From: Candidatus Gastranaerophilales bacterium
Lineage (GTDB): Bacteria > Cyanobacteriota > Vampirovibrionia > Gastranaerophilales > Gastranaerophilaceae
Length of the DNA stretch: 56,947 nucleotides
NCBI GenBank assembly: GCA_944324455.1
Contig: CALUWJ010000010.1
Span: forward strand, 1-56,947
Reading direction: 5' to 3'
Position numbers and translations under genes: made by a program. This document shows, piece after piece, positions 10,075 to 19,180 of this stretch. The number at the start of each line of letters is the position of its first letter. Positions within the stretch are counted from its first letter, which is position 1. Under the pieces are notes generated by a model. The model saw only the letters and a program-made list of their open reading frames with translations, was not told the origin of the DNA and made no database searches.

Positions 10075-10111
10075 GTAAAAAAGCGGAGTTTATTTTAAAT
10101 CCGCTTTTTTT
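10075..10111. terminator. Strong, probably bidirectional terminator
   Basis: The arms AAGCGGA (10081-10087) and TCCGCTT (10100-10106) are flanked by an A-run before and a T-run after. It can end the 53-aa gene on the plus strand and the 89-aa gene on the minus strand. Confidence 0.85.
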
Positions 10112-10120
10112 AGTGTGTTT

Positions 10121-10390
10121 TTATATATTTACATCAAAACTTCTTTTTGTTTCAGTTGCTTTTAAATTCATCCCCACAATCATTGCCTGACGAGAATACA
10201 TATTTATTTCTTTTGCTACATCGCCATTAAAAACATTTTCATTTTTTATAAAATAATTTGACATTGAATCAAACAAATTTGGAGAGCTTGGATTTATATC
10301 AAGTTCTTTTTTGGATCCTTGATAAGTTTTAGTTGATTGAGGCGTAACATTTAAGCCGAATTTTGAACTTAAATTATAATTTTGAGTCAT
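10121..10390 (-). CDS. Small hypothetical protein (89 aa)
   Basis: A strong AAGGAGA ribosome-binding site sits 7 bases before the ATG. The product is soluble with no signal peptide or membrane segment. It contains KTYQGSKKELD near the N-terminus and VFNGDVAKEINMYSRQAM in the middle. Short motifs of this kind recur in the lineage-specific proteins of this window. No family was recognised. It shares a terminator with the convergent 53-aa gene and is separated from hsp20 by a divergent intergenic region. Confidence 0.65.
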   Translation of the reverse strand: MTQNYNLSSKFGLNVTPQSTKTYQGSKKELDINPSSPNLFDSMSNYFIKNENVFNGDVAKEINMYSRQAMIVGMNLKATETKRSFDVNI

Positions 10391-10466
10391 AAAATCTCCT
10401 TTATTGTTCGACCTTATATTTAAAATTACGACATATTAATATTTAAACTTTAATGATTTATATTGT

Positions 10467-10487
10467 TTTGTAAAGAATGTTTACAAA
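10467..10487. promoter_or_regulatory. Inverted repeat upstream of hsp20 (possible operator)
   Basis: A perfect 8-bp inverted repeat, TTTGTAAA (10467-10474) and TTTACAAA (10480-10487), with a 5-bp spacer lies between the divergent 89-aa gene and hsp20. It is not the CIRCE heat-shock operator. A role as a regulator binding site is a guess from position and symmetry. Confidence 0.35.
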
Positions 10488-10583
10488 GATTACTCTTTTT
10501 TTAAAATTTAATAAACAAAAAGGCAATGTTAAATTTTAAAAAATAATTCAAAATATATTATCAAGTTTATAAAAGGAGGAAAA

Positions 10584-11048
10584 ATGCATTTTAGTATTGT
10601 TAAAAGAGAACCGTCATATTTTTTTGAAAATATCCATGAAGACCTAAATAGATTTTTAAAAGACACTTTTGGTGATATAGAATATTTAGATAAAACCAAT
10701 AATTCGATATATAAGGCATTTCGCCCTGCGGTTGAAGTAAAAGAAAAGAAAAATGAATATAAAATAAAAATTGAATTACCCAATGTTAATAAAGAAGATA
10801 TTGATGTTGAATTATCTGAAAATAGTTTATCCTTAAAAGCTGAATCAAAATTTGAAGAATGCAAGGAAGAAGAAAATTTAAAAACAACAGAATTCAGATA
10901 TGGTAAATTTGTTAGAACAATTCCCTTAGAACATGCAATTAATATTGAAGAAGCTAAAAGCGAATTTAAAAATGGTATATTGCATATTGAATTACCTAAA
11001 TTACACCAAGATAAAAAAGAAGACACTAAAAAATTGAAAATAGATTAA
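10584..11048 (+). CDS. Small heat-shock protein, Hsp20/alpha-crystallin family
   Basis: The 154-residue protein has a strong AGGAGG ribosome-binding site. The alpha-crystallin domain runs from about residue 47 (FRPAVEVKEKKNEYKIKIEL) to the end. It includes LPNVNKEDIDVELSENSLSL, RYGKFVRTIPL and the hallmark GILHIELPK. These proteins form oligomers that hold unfolding proteins until ATP-dependent chaperones act. The GroES-GroEL operon lies 3 kb away. It is monocistronic and ends at a shared bidirectional terminator. Confidence 0.9.
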   Translation: MHFSIVKREPSYFFENIHEDLNRFLKDTFGDIEYLDKTNNSIYKAFRPAVEVKEKKNEYKIKIELPNVNKEDIDVELSENSLSLKAESKFEECKEEENLKTTEFRYGKFVRTIPLEHAINIEEAKSEFKNGILHIELPKLHQDKKEDTKKLKID

Positions 11049-11093
11049 TTATTGCCTTTCTTTTGGTATCATATTTTCTTTGTTTTTATATAT

Positions 11094-11139
11094 AAACCAC
11101 CACAAAAAAAGAACTTATTTTATAAGTTCATGGTGGTTT
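11094..11139. terminator. Bidirectional terminator between hsp20 and gmhA
   Basis: The outer arms AAACCACCA (11094-11102) and TGGTGGTTT (11131-11139) enclose a second stem, GAACTTAT/ATAAGTTC (11111-11118 and 11122-11129). The T-run continues into the last codons of the reverse-strand gene. Confidence 0.75.
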
Positions 11140-11679
11140 TTATTTTTCTTCAATAATTTCACAAATTATATGTCCTATTGCAATATGCAGTTCTTGAATT
11201 TCACAAGTAACACAAGATGGTGCATTGATTTCTATATCAACATCAAGATTTGTTTTATTTTTTCCTGTTAGAAAAATTACTTTTAGATTATTTTCTTTAG
11301 CATATTCAATTGCTTTTAGTATATTTTTGCTTTTTGCGCTTGTTGAAATTGCAATTAAAATATCATTTTTATTTGCTAAACCTTCTAATTGGCGAATAAA
11401 AATATTTTCAAAAGAATAATCATTAGAAATTGCAGTTATTATTGAATTATTAGAACATAATGAAATAGCAGGCAGGGATTTTCTTTCTTTTTGGAATTTT
11501 GATATAAATTCGCAAGCTAAATGGTTGCAATCAGAGGCTGAACCTCCGTTTCCGCAAAAGAAAATTTTATTGTTGTTTTTAAAAGCTTCTTTTATTAAGT
11601 TAGCTGCTTTTTCAATATCATTTTTGCAGTTTTTTAATAACTTAAAATTTTCTATCCTTTTTTCAAATTTTTTATCCAA
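11140..11679 (-). CDS. gmhA: Phosphoheptose isomerase (SIS domain)
   Basis: A 179-residue SIS-domain protein with FCGNGGSASDCNHLACEF near residues 41-58, LPAISL, ITAISNDYSFENIF and a C-terminal EIQELHIAIGHIICEIIE. The Gln and His positions of that last segment are those expected in GmhA. It converts sedoheptulose-7-phosphate to heptose-7-phosphate for inner-core lipopolysaccharide. The start is a TTG preceded by AGAGGGA, 3 bp after the rlmD stop, so the two genes are co-transcribed. The related DiaA replication regulator is an alternative but less likely given kdsA nearby. Confidence 0.85.
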   Translation of the reverse strand: MDKKFEKRIENFKLLKNCKNDIEKAANLIKEAFKNNNKIFFCGNGGSASDCNHLACEFISKFQKERKSLPAISLCSNNSIITAISNDYSFENIFIRQLEGLANKNDILIAISTSAKSKNILKAIEYAKENNLKVIFLTGKNKTNLDVDIEINAPSCVTCEIQELHIAIGHIICEIIEEK

Positions 11680-11681
11680 TT

Positions 11682-13043
11682 CTATTCCCTCTCTAATAAA
11701 ACAACCGATTCAATATGATAAGTATATGGAAACAAATCTACACCTTGAATGAATTTTGGTATAAAATTTTCTTTTTTTAGCTCTAAAATATCCCTTTTTA
11801 AAGTTTGGGGATTACAAGAAACATATACTATTTTATTTGCGGTTTTTGAAATTGATAAAAGTCCTTCTTTATCGCAACCCGAGCGAGGAGGGTCTAAAAT
11901 TACATAGTCAAATTTTTTATTTTCTTTTTGAAAATCAATAAAATGTTTTTTTGCGTCCCCTTTTAAAATTTCAAAATTTTTAATATTGTTTAGTTGGAAA
12001 TTTTTTTGCGCCATTAAAACAGCATTTTCATTTTCTTCTACAAGGGTTATTTTTTTAGCTTTTTTACTGCAATAAATTCCTATTGCGCCCACTCCTCCAT
12101 AGGCATCTAAAATTGTTGAATTATTTTTAATTGAATTTTTAACCACATCAAAAAGGCAACTTGCAGCGCAAGGGTTGATTTGAAAAAAGGAAGTTGCGCC
12201 AATATAATATTTTTTATCTTTTAGTGTTTCAATTATATAATCTTTATCAAAAATTTTTATTGTTTCTTTTCCTAAGATGTTGTTTGTTTTAAGGGGATTA
12301 AAATTAATAAAAATACCTTTTAATTCACTAAATTGCGTTGATATTTTTTTGCTGAATTTAAAAATCGGACTTTCAAAATTAATAAAATCATCCTGTGTTG
12401 AATTTAATACTAAGGTTAATAAAATTTCATCATTTGATGAGTTAATTCTAAATAAAACATTTTTTAATAAGCCTTTATGGTTTTTTTCATTATAACAATC
12501 AAGAGGAAAATTATCTCTTATAAATTGAGTTATAGTATTAATTATTTCAGGCTGTATAGGGCAGAATTTGATGTTTGTTAAATTGTGAGAATTGTTTTTA
12601 TAATAACCTAATAAAATTCTTTTTGAGTTTTTTGTTTGTCTTGCGCAATATTGAATTTTATGTCTGTAATTAAGAGTTTTTGGGCTTTTTATGATGGGAT
12701 AAATTAATTTTTCATCAATAATATCTCTAAAAATATCTTTTAAAATCAGAGTTTTTTGCTCAATTAAATAATCATAATCGCAAATTTGATTTTGACAACT
12801 TCCGCAAGCGTTATAAATAGCGCAAAATGGTTTTATTCTATGAGATGAGGGTTTTAATATTTCAATGATTTCAGCACGTGCAAATTTTTTATTTAGAGAA
12901 GTGATTTTAACTTTTAATTCTTCATTTGGAAGTGCACCTTTGATAAAAATAACAAATTTTTCTTCCCCATAGCGGCTAAGAGCGTCATTACCATAGGTTA
13001 ATTTTTCTGTTTTTATATTTATAATGTCATTTAGTTTAATCAA
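11682..13043 (-). CDS. rlmD: 23S rRNA (uracil-C5)-methyltransferase, RlmD/TrmA family
   Basis: The 453-residue protein has an N-terminal TRAM-like beta domain, then a cysteine cluster (FCAIYNACGSCQNQICDY) that would bind a [4Fe-4S] centre. The C-terminal methyltransferase carries DAYGGVGAIGIYC, the LDPPRSGCDKEG motif and the catalytic VSCNPQTLKRDI. The family methylates uridine C5 in 23S rRNA or tRNA; RlmD versus RlmCD specificity cannot be told from sequence. The start is a TTG overlapping the TGA of the upstream gene, showing translational coupling in a three-gene operon with gmhA. Confidence 0.88.
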   Translation of the reverse strand: MIKLNDIINIKTEKLTYGNDALSRYGEEKFVIFIKGALPNEELKVKITSLNKKFARAEIIEILKPSSHRIKPFCAIYNACGSCQNQICDYDYLIEQKTLILKDIFRDIIDEKLIYPIIKSPKTLNYRHKIQYCARQTKNSKRILLGYYKNNSHNLTNIKFCPIQPEIINTITQFIRDNFPLDCYNEKNHKGLLKNVLFRINSSNDEILLTLVLNSTQDDFINFESPIFKFSKKISTQFSELKGIFINFNPLKTNNILGKETIKIFDKDYIIETLKDKKYYIGATSFFQINPCAASCLFDVVKNSIKNNSTILDAYGGVGAIGIYCSKKAKKITLVEENENAVLMAQKNFQLNNIKNFEILKGDAKKHFIDFQKENKKFDYVILDPPRSGCDKEGLLSISKTANKIVYVSCNPQTLKRDILELKKENFIPKFIQGVDLFPYTYHIESVVLLERE

Positions 13044-13363
13044 TATGAAAAATACCTGTCAAAATCTACATCATCAAAAGAACATAATAGCTGATATATT
13101 TCGTCATCTTCATCAAGTCTTTGATAATTATATTCATCAAATTTCCAATATCTTGGATTTATTCCGCTGCATCTTATTATAGAGTGCTCATATAAGACTC
13201 TTAATTTTTTCTTTACTATATCAAGACTTAAATTAACTCTTTTAGATAATTCAACAGCAGTTATGCCTTTTGGGTTTGAATATTTTTCAGGCGTCAAAAA
13301 CATAAGCTCTAAACCAACGAGCTTTAGTTCTTTGTCTTCATTTTCATAATCATATTCAAACAT
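13040..13363 (-). CDS. Small winged-helix-like protein
   Basis: A 107-residue acidic protein heading the rlmD-gmhA operon; its stop overlaps the rlmD start. Residues about 33-75 read GITAVELSKRVNLSLDIVKK followed by LRVLYEHSIIRC and RYWKFDEYN. This is the helix-turn-helix plus wing pattern of MarR/ArsR-like domains, in which an initial helix is selected and a short wing follows. No ligand or oligomerisation domain is present. It may be a DNA-binding regulator, but no target or family name can be assigned. Confidence 0.6.
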   Translation of the reverse strand: MFEYDYENEDKELKLVGLELMFLTPEKYSNPKGITAVELSKRVNLSLDIVKKKLRVLYEHSIIRCSGINPRYWKFDEYNYQRLDEDDEIYQLLCSFDDVDFDRYFSY

Positions 13364-13388
13364 ACTTCTATAATACCTTAAATTGTGC

Positions 13389-13394
13389 TAATAT
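13389..13394 (+). promoter_or_regulatory. Extended -10 element placing the start codon at +1
   Basis: TGCTAATAT carries a -10 TAATAT at 13389-13394. The ATG at 13401 sits where transcription should begin, and no Shine-Dalgarno sequence is visible. The mRNA may be leaderless. Confidence 0.4.
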
Positions 13395-13400
13395 TTAAGT

Positions 13401-13679
13401 ATGAAAAAGATTTTTGTAACCTTTTTATTTGTTTTATTTACTATTTATCCTGTGTTTGCAGTTAATTTTGGTACTTATAAAACAGAAACTGACTACGGTT
13501 TAATAGACGGCTTTAAATGGAATTTCTTTAATCGAGAAAAAGGACAACCTTTGGTTGAATTGAAATCTGAAACAAAAGAAGAACAAATTCGCCTTGAAAG
13601 AGAAAAAGATAAACCAAAAGAAGTTCAAGATGATGTTCAATTATATCGTTTTATGATTGATGATATGGTTGCTTTTTAG
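13401..13679 (+). CDS. Small exported protein of unknown function
   Basis: A 92-residue protein with a clear signal peptide: MKKIFVTFLFVLFTIYPVFA, with probable cleavage after A20. The mature part is short, charged and glutamate-rich, starting VNFGTYKTETDYGLIDGFKW and ending LYRFMIDDMVAF. No cysteine is available for a lipobox, so it is predicted to be periplasmic or secreted. It lies between the divergent winged-helix operon and groES. No family was recognised. Confidence 0.7.
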   Translation: MKKIFVTFLFVLFTIYPVFAVNFGTYKTETDYGLIDGFKWNFFNREKGQPLVELKSETKEEQIRLEREKDKPKEVQDDVQLYRFMIDDMVAF

Positions 13680-13798
13680 TTTGTTGTTTTGAATAATTAA
13701 TTTTTTGTTAATATCCTATATATTTTTTAAAATTACATATATTATAGTAAAGTAGAATATTGTAATACAAAATGTAATCAGCATAAATGGAGGATATT

Positions 13799-14083
13799 AT
13801 GATTAAACCTTTAGCAGACAGACTTGTTATTAAAGTTATTGATGATGTGCAACAAACTTCAGGCGGAATTTTTATTCCTGATAGCGCAAAAGAAAAACCT
13901 CAAAAAGGGGAAGTTGTAGCAGTTGGTTCAGGCAAAACTCTTGATAACGGCGAAAAAGAACCTATGGAAGTAAAAGTAGGGGATGTTGTATTGTTTGCAA
14001 AATATTCAGGAACAGATGTAAAAGTTGATGATGTAGAATATAAAATTATTTCTGTTAAAGACGCTCTTGCCATCCTTGGCTAA
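13799..14083 (+). CDS. groES: Co-chaperonin GroES
   Basis: From the ATG at 13799 (preceded by TGGAGG) the protein is 94 residues, the normal length; an in-frame ATG at 13787 overlaps the ribosome-binding site and is unlikely. MIKPLADRLVIKV, the mobile loop around TSGGIFIPDSAKEKPQKG, and VKVDDVEYKIISVKDALAIL are all typical. It caps the GroEL cavity. The upstream region contains no CIRCE repeat, so HrcA control of the standard type is not evident. Confidence 0.96.
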   Translation: MIKPLADRLVIKVIDDVQQTSGGIFIPDSAKEKPQKGEVVAVGSGKTLDNGEKEPMEVKVGDVVLFAKYSGTDVKVDDVEYKIISVKDALAILG

Positions 14084-14125
14084 TAAAATTTTTAAAGTTT
14101 ATCACTAGAAAGAAAAGGAAAGTAA

Positions 14126-15779
<1,654 letters not shown>

Positions 15780-15781
<2 letters not shown>

Positions 15782-15808
15782 AACCGTAGCGCGACTGCGC
15801 TAGGTTTT
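15780..15808. terminator. Hairpin at the groEL stop codon
   Basis: AAAACC-g-TAGCGC pairs with GCGCTAGGTTTT around a 4-base loop, with one bulged G. It starts in the groEL stop codon. The T-run is short (TTTT), so it may terminate groESL or be one more hairpin of the repeat island. Confidence 0.5.
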
Positions 15809-16034
15809 ACGAATGACCCCATGGTGTGTGAGCTCGTGACGGCAGTCCGTTAAAAACCTTATGTAGTTTGAGCCTAGCCAGACTTGGCTTGGCGAAAACA
15901 AATAAGGCATAAGTGTGTGAAGCAATAAGGCAGGAGTGTAGAGCTCCTGCCTTATTGCGAAAACCTTACTATGGCGACGTAAGAGTTTTGTTTTGACAAA
16001 ACTCCACAGGAGCAAATAAGCGCAAGCCGTGTGT
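15782..16034 (-). repeat. G+C-rich hairpin-module repeat island (reverse orientation)
   Basis: This gap between groEL and glmS contains no credible gene. Its reverse complement matches pieces of the 27.8-28.6 kb island. It contains a perfect 15-bp hairpin (15922-15936 with 15944-15958), a stem GAGTTTTG/CAAAACTC (15983-15990 with 15997-16004) flanked by GACGTAA and CACAGG, and a stem AGCCA/TGGCT (15876-15880 with 15885-15889). The flanks are shared with other copies while the stems differ. The open frame read on the minus strand here is not protein-like. Confidence 0.75.
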
Positions 16035-16067
16035 AAAAAAAGACAAGCTTGGAGCTTGTCTTTTTTT
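16035..16067. terminator. Bidirectional rho-independent terminator
   Basis: A-run, then AGACAAGCT and AGCTTGTCT arms with a short loop, then a run of seven T. It closes the repeat island before the glmS promoter region. Confidence 0.85.
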
Positions 16068-16214
16068 AATCCTATATAAATATAACATTTATCATAAATT
16101 TCATTGTTTTGTATTTAATTTGATTAATGTTCTAAGATATTTACAAAATCTTTATTTGTATTTCATTTAAGCCTGTATTAAAATTACTAAATAAGCTAGA
16201 TTTTAGGAGTTATT

Positions 16215-18062
16215 ATGTGCGGAATAATTGGTTATATAGGTGACAGAAAAGCAAGTGAAGTCCTAATTTCAGGTCTGTCCCATCTTGAATATAGGGGCTA
16301 TGATTCATCGGGTGTTGCTTTGATGAGAGGTTCCGATGTTCAAATTTTTAAAGCACAAGGTAAATTAAAAAATCTTATTGAAATTTTAAAAGACAAACAA
16401 GATATTTGTAATAATGCTCATATTGGTATTGGGCACATTCGCTGGGCAACCCATGGGCTTCCTACAACAATCAACGCACATCCTCATACTTGTGATTGCA
16501 AGAATTTAACCCTTGTACATAATGGAATTATTGAAAATTATCAAGAATTAAAAGAAGAATTAACTAAATTGGGCTGCCACTTTGTTTCTCAAACCGATAC
16601 GGAAGTTGCAGCCCATTTAATTGCACATGAATACGGCAAAACTAAAAACCTTTTAAAAGCAATGCAATCAGCTGTTAAAAAAATAAAAGGCGCATTTGCT
16701 TTTTGCGCAATTCATAAAAATGAACCGGATAGAATTGTTGTTGCTAAAAGAAATGCACCTTTAGTAATTGGCGTTGGACAAGATGAAAACTTTATTGCTT
16801 CAGATATCCCTGCAATAATTGAATACACTAAAAAAGCAATTTATTTATCTGATGGACAAGTTGGTGTTGTTAAGAAAAATTCAATAGAAATTTATGATGA
16901 AAATGACCTAATTACACAAAATAAAATTGAAAATCTTCCTTTTGAAGCAATAGCAATATCAAAAATGGGTTATAAACATTTCATGCTTAAAGAAATCCAT
17001 GAGCAAAGTGATGTTGTAAGAAATGTTTTAAGCGGTAAATTATTATCTCATGATGATAAAATACAGCTTAATGAATTTAAATTAACACCTGAAAAAATTA
17101 AAAAAATTCAAAGAGTTCAAATTGTTGCGTGTGGAACAAGCTTGCATGCCGGAATGGTGGGTAAATATATAATTGAAAAATATGCAGGTATTCCAACTGA
17201 TGTTGAGCCATCAAGCGAATATATTTATAGAGAAACAATAGCAGATGAAAACACTCTTGTAATAGGTATATCTCAATCTGGTGAAACAGCTGATACAATT
17301 ACGGCTATTAAACAAGTTAAAGAAAAAAATTCTCATATAATAATTATCACAAATAGGGCTGATTCTACAATGGCAAGACTGGCGGATAGCTTATTACCTG
17401 TTAGTGCCGGTATTGAAGTTTCTGTTGCAGCTACAAAATCATATATGGCTCAATTAATTAGTCTTTATATGCTTGCAATTTATTTAATGGAGCAAAAAGG
17501 AATTACAAAATATAATGATGAAATAACTAATTTGAAGCAAGAATTGATTGAATTGCCTAATAAAATCGAGGCAATGTTGGAAAATACGGATGATGTTAAG
17601 GCATTAGCGAAAAAATATTCAAGCTACAAAGATTTTATTTTTATAGCAAGGGGAATAAATTTCCCATCAGCTTTAGAAGGTGCGCTAAAACTAAAAGAAA
17701 TAAGCTATATTAATGCAACAGGTTATGGTGCAGGTGAATTAAAACACGGTCCTATTGCAATGCTTGATGAAAATATGCCAGTATTGGCAATTTTAAATAG
17801 AGGTATTGTATATGATAAGGTTTTATCAAATTGCGAAGAAGCGCGTGCTCGTCAAGCAAAATTAATTGGTGTTGCTGATTATATTGCAGAAAAAGACAAA
17901 GATTTATTTGACGATTTAATAATAATTCCATCAGTATCTGATACTTTAAGTCCTGCGCTAAATATAATTATTTTACAATTATTAGCTTATTATATAGCAG
18001 AATATCTTGGAAAAGATGTTGATCAACCAAGAAATTTAGCTAAATCCGTTACTGTTGAATAA
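16215..18062 (+). CDS. glmS: Glutamine--fructose-6-phosphate aminotransferase (isomerizing)
   Basis: A 615-residue enzyme. MCGIIGYIG gives the catalytic N-terminal Cys of the class II glutamine amidotransferase domain, with IGHIRWATHG and LVHNGIIENY. Two SIS domains follow (ACGTSLHAG and SGETADTI; LKLKEISYI). The C-terminus DQPRNLAKSVTVE is canonical. It makes glucosamine-6-phosphate for peptidoglycan and lipopolysaccharide. A TTAGGAG site precedes the ATG. The AT-rich 147-bp leader shows no glmS-ribozyme core, so that control is not indicated. Confidence 0.97.
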   Translation: MCGIIGYIGDRKASEVLISGLSHLEYRGYDSSGVALMRGSDVQIFKAQGKLKNLIEILKDKQDICNNAHIGIGHIRWATHGLPTTINAHPHTCDCKNLTLVHNGIIENYQELKEELTKLGCHFVSQTDTEVAAHLIAHEYGKTKNLLKAMQSAVKKIKGAFAFCAIHKNEPDRIVVAKRNAPLVIGVGQDENFIASDIPAIIEYTKKAIYLSDGQVGVVKKNSIEIYDENDLITQNKIENLPFEAIAISKMGYKHFMLKEIHEQSDVVRNVLSGKLLSHDDKIQLNEFKLTPEKIKKIQRVQIVACGTSLHAGMVGKYIIEKYAGIPTDVEPSSEYIYRETIADENTLVIGISQSGETADTITAIKQVKEKNSHIIIITNRADSTMARLADSLLPVSAGIEVSVAATKSYMAQLISLYMLAIYLMEQKGITKYNDEITNLKQELIELPNKIEAMLENTDDVKALAKKYSSYKDFIFIARGINFPSALEGALKLKEISYINATGYGAGELKHGPIAMLDENMPVLAILNRGIVYDKVLSNCEEARARQAKLIGVADYIAEKDKDLFDDLIIIPSVSDTLSPALNIIILQLLAYYIAEYLGKDVDQPRNLAKSVTVE

Positions 18063-18140
18063 TTGAATTTTCAAATCATTTTTTTAAAGGCATGCTTAAA
18101 GCATGCCTTTAAACGTGTATTATTTACAATTATTTACACC
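18063..18140. other. Post-glmS spacer with GGCATGC hairpin
   Basis: A strong hairpin, AAAGGCATGCT/AGCATGCCTTT (18086-18096 and 18100-18110), follows glmS. It is preceded by T-rich sequence but lacks a real T-run afterwards. Termination is possible but weak by the usual rule. Confidence 0.45.
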
Positions 18141-18310
18141 TTTACAATTTTTAAAATAACTCATATCATGCTCTACTCATGGCTTTTAAAAGGGTCATAA
18201 TACTAAAACCATGTGATAGCATGGCTCTTGGGCGGTGCTTATCCTTGAAATTCAAGCATGATAGGCAATAGCATGATTGTTAAATGTCGTAATAATTGCC
18301 GAAAAATTGC
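18141..18310 (+). ncRNA. Candidate structured intergenic RNA
   Basis: A good promoter, TTTACA (18141-18146), 17 bp, TATCAT (18164-18169), is followed by about 130 bp with no ORF but several self-complementary elements. These include CCATG-TGATAG-CATGG, the palindrome CTTGAA-A-TTCAAG and a longer-range GGCAAT/ATTGCC pair. CATGG/CCATG segments occur more than once, allowing alternative folds. No known RNA family was recognised. Existence of a transcript is inferred from the promoter only. Confidence 0.3.
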
Positions 18311-18338
18311 TTGATAATTGAACATGAAAAGATATAAT
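18311..18338 (+). promoter_or_regulatory. Promoter of the Cys-rich small protein
   Basis: TTGATA (18311-18316), a 16-bp spacer and a perfect TATAAT (18333-18338). Transcription should begin near 18345 and give a leader of about 70 nt. Confidence 0.65.
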
Positions 18339-18345
18339 TATATTA

Positions 18346-18416
18346 AAGCCAAGGGGCAGTAAGGCAAAAGCCTGCTTCTCTGTTTGGAAACTAGATTTTT
18401 TGGGAGAGTTTATAAA
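18346..18416 (+). promoter_or_regulatory. Structured leader with possible Shine-Dalgarno sequestration
   Basis: The leader holds a hairpin centred on AGGC-AAAA-GCCT (about 18360-18372), extended by GGGGCAG pairing with the following GCTTCTC. The segment TTCTCT can instead pair with GGAGAG of the ribosome-binding region (18403-18408). Two mutually exclusive folds are thus possible. No known riboswitch class was recognised. Confidence 0.35.
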
Positions 18417-18638
18417 GTGTTAAAAAGTAGAGATTTTGGCAGAGCAACTGCAGTAAGAAGATGGACACAAACTGCTATTGAATGTTATAAAAGAGGTTGC
18501 AACTGTGAGGGTTGTTTTTATACAGATTTTTTTAATAATTCAAGCCAAAAATGCCAAATGAAAGCATCTGTTTTAGAATTAGTAAGAGTATTAGGAAAAC
18601 CTGATATTGAATTAAAACAAGTTTTAATTGACGAATAA
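18417..18638 (+). CDS. Small cysteine-rich protein of unknown function (73 aa)
   Basis: I prefer the GTG start at 18417, which has GGGAGAG 8-10 bases upstream, over a TTG 33 bases earlier. The 73-residue product starts LKSRDFGRATAVRRWTQTAI and contains ECYKRGCNCEGCFYTDFF and a later QKCQMK. That gives five cysteines close together, suited to binding zinc or an iron-sulphur cluster. It ends SVLELVRVLGKPDIELKQVL plus an acidic tail. No signal peptide is present. The function and family are unknown. It is preceded by its own promoter and a folded leader, and converges on cdd. Confidence 0.65.
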   Translation: MLKSRDFGRATAVRRWTQTAIECYKRGCNCEGCFYTDFFNNSSQKCQMKASVLELVRVLGKPDIELKQVLIDE

Positions 18639-18657
18639 TTTAAAAATTATTCGTCAA
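18628..18657. terminator. Perfect inverted repeat formed by two convergent gene ends
   Basis: 14-bp arms, TTGACGAATAATTT (18628-18641) and AAATTATTCGTCAA (18644-18657), with a 2-bp loop. They contain the last codons and stops of both the Cys-rich gene and cdd, so both proteins end in Asp-Glu. No long T-run follows; a shared terminator is plausible. Confidence 0.55.
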
Positions 18658-19051
18658 ATTTAAAACCGTAAGGAAAAATATCTTCCAAAGATAACACAAG
18701 AATTTTATCATTTGTATCTTCAAGAATAATTTTAGTTTCTTTTTCATTTTTTGCAAATTCACTCAACCATTGTCTGCAAGCTCCGCATGGAAGACATCTT
18801 TTTTGTTTTGGTGAATATATTGCAATCGCTTCTATTTTAGATGTTTCACCATTTATAATTGCATTTGATATTGCATTTCTTTCAGCGCATAAAGTTAAAC
18901 CATAGCTTGCATTTTCAACATTACAACCTTGATATTTATTTCCGCTTTCATATAAAACACAAGCTCCAACAGGAAAAGTTGAATATGGTGAATATGATTT
19001 TTTGCTTGCTTCAATAGCATCTTTTAAAAGTTCAGTATAGCTTATATTCAT
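18647..19051 (-). CDS. cdd: Cytidine deaminase
   Basis: A 134-residue homotetrameric-type cytidine deaminase. The zinc-site motifs are clear: LCAERNAISNAI with the catalytic Glu, and PCGACRQWL with two zinc cysteines. YSPYSTFPVGACVLYESG and GCNVENASYGLT are also typical. It converts cytidine and deoxycytidine to uridine forms for pyrimidine salvage. It is apparently monocistronic. Its 3' end forms a perfect palindrome with the convergent neighbour. Confidence 0.95.
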   Translation of the reverse strand: MNISYTELLKDAIEASKKSYSPYSTFPVGACVLYESGNKYQGCNVENASYGLTLCAERNAISNAIINGETSKIEAIAIYSPKQKRCLPCGACRQWLSEFAKNEKETKIILEDTNDKILVLSLEDIFPYGFKFDE

Positions 19052-19180
19052 TTTATCCTCTTTTAAATATTGGTATTAGTTATTATAACTCTAAAATTCC
19101 CTAAACGTAAAGGGTTAATGTTATTTTTTTATTATTTTTGGGAATTTATATTATGGATAGTAAGAGGTTATGAGTGAGTT

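Noticed and set aside
13787-13798. Upstream ATG for groES
   Set aside because: It overlaps the GGAGG site serving the ATG at 13799, which gives the normal protein start.
15800-16015. A 71-codon reverse frame in the island between groEL and glmS
   Set aside because: It lies inside hairpin repeats and shares text with shifted frames in the other island.
16068-16214. glmS ribozyme upstream of glmS
   Set aside because: The leader is AT-rich and lacks the conserved ribozyme core; only a normal ribosome-binding site is seen.
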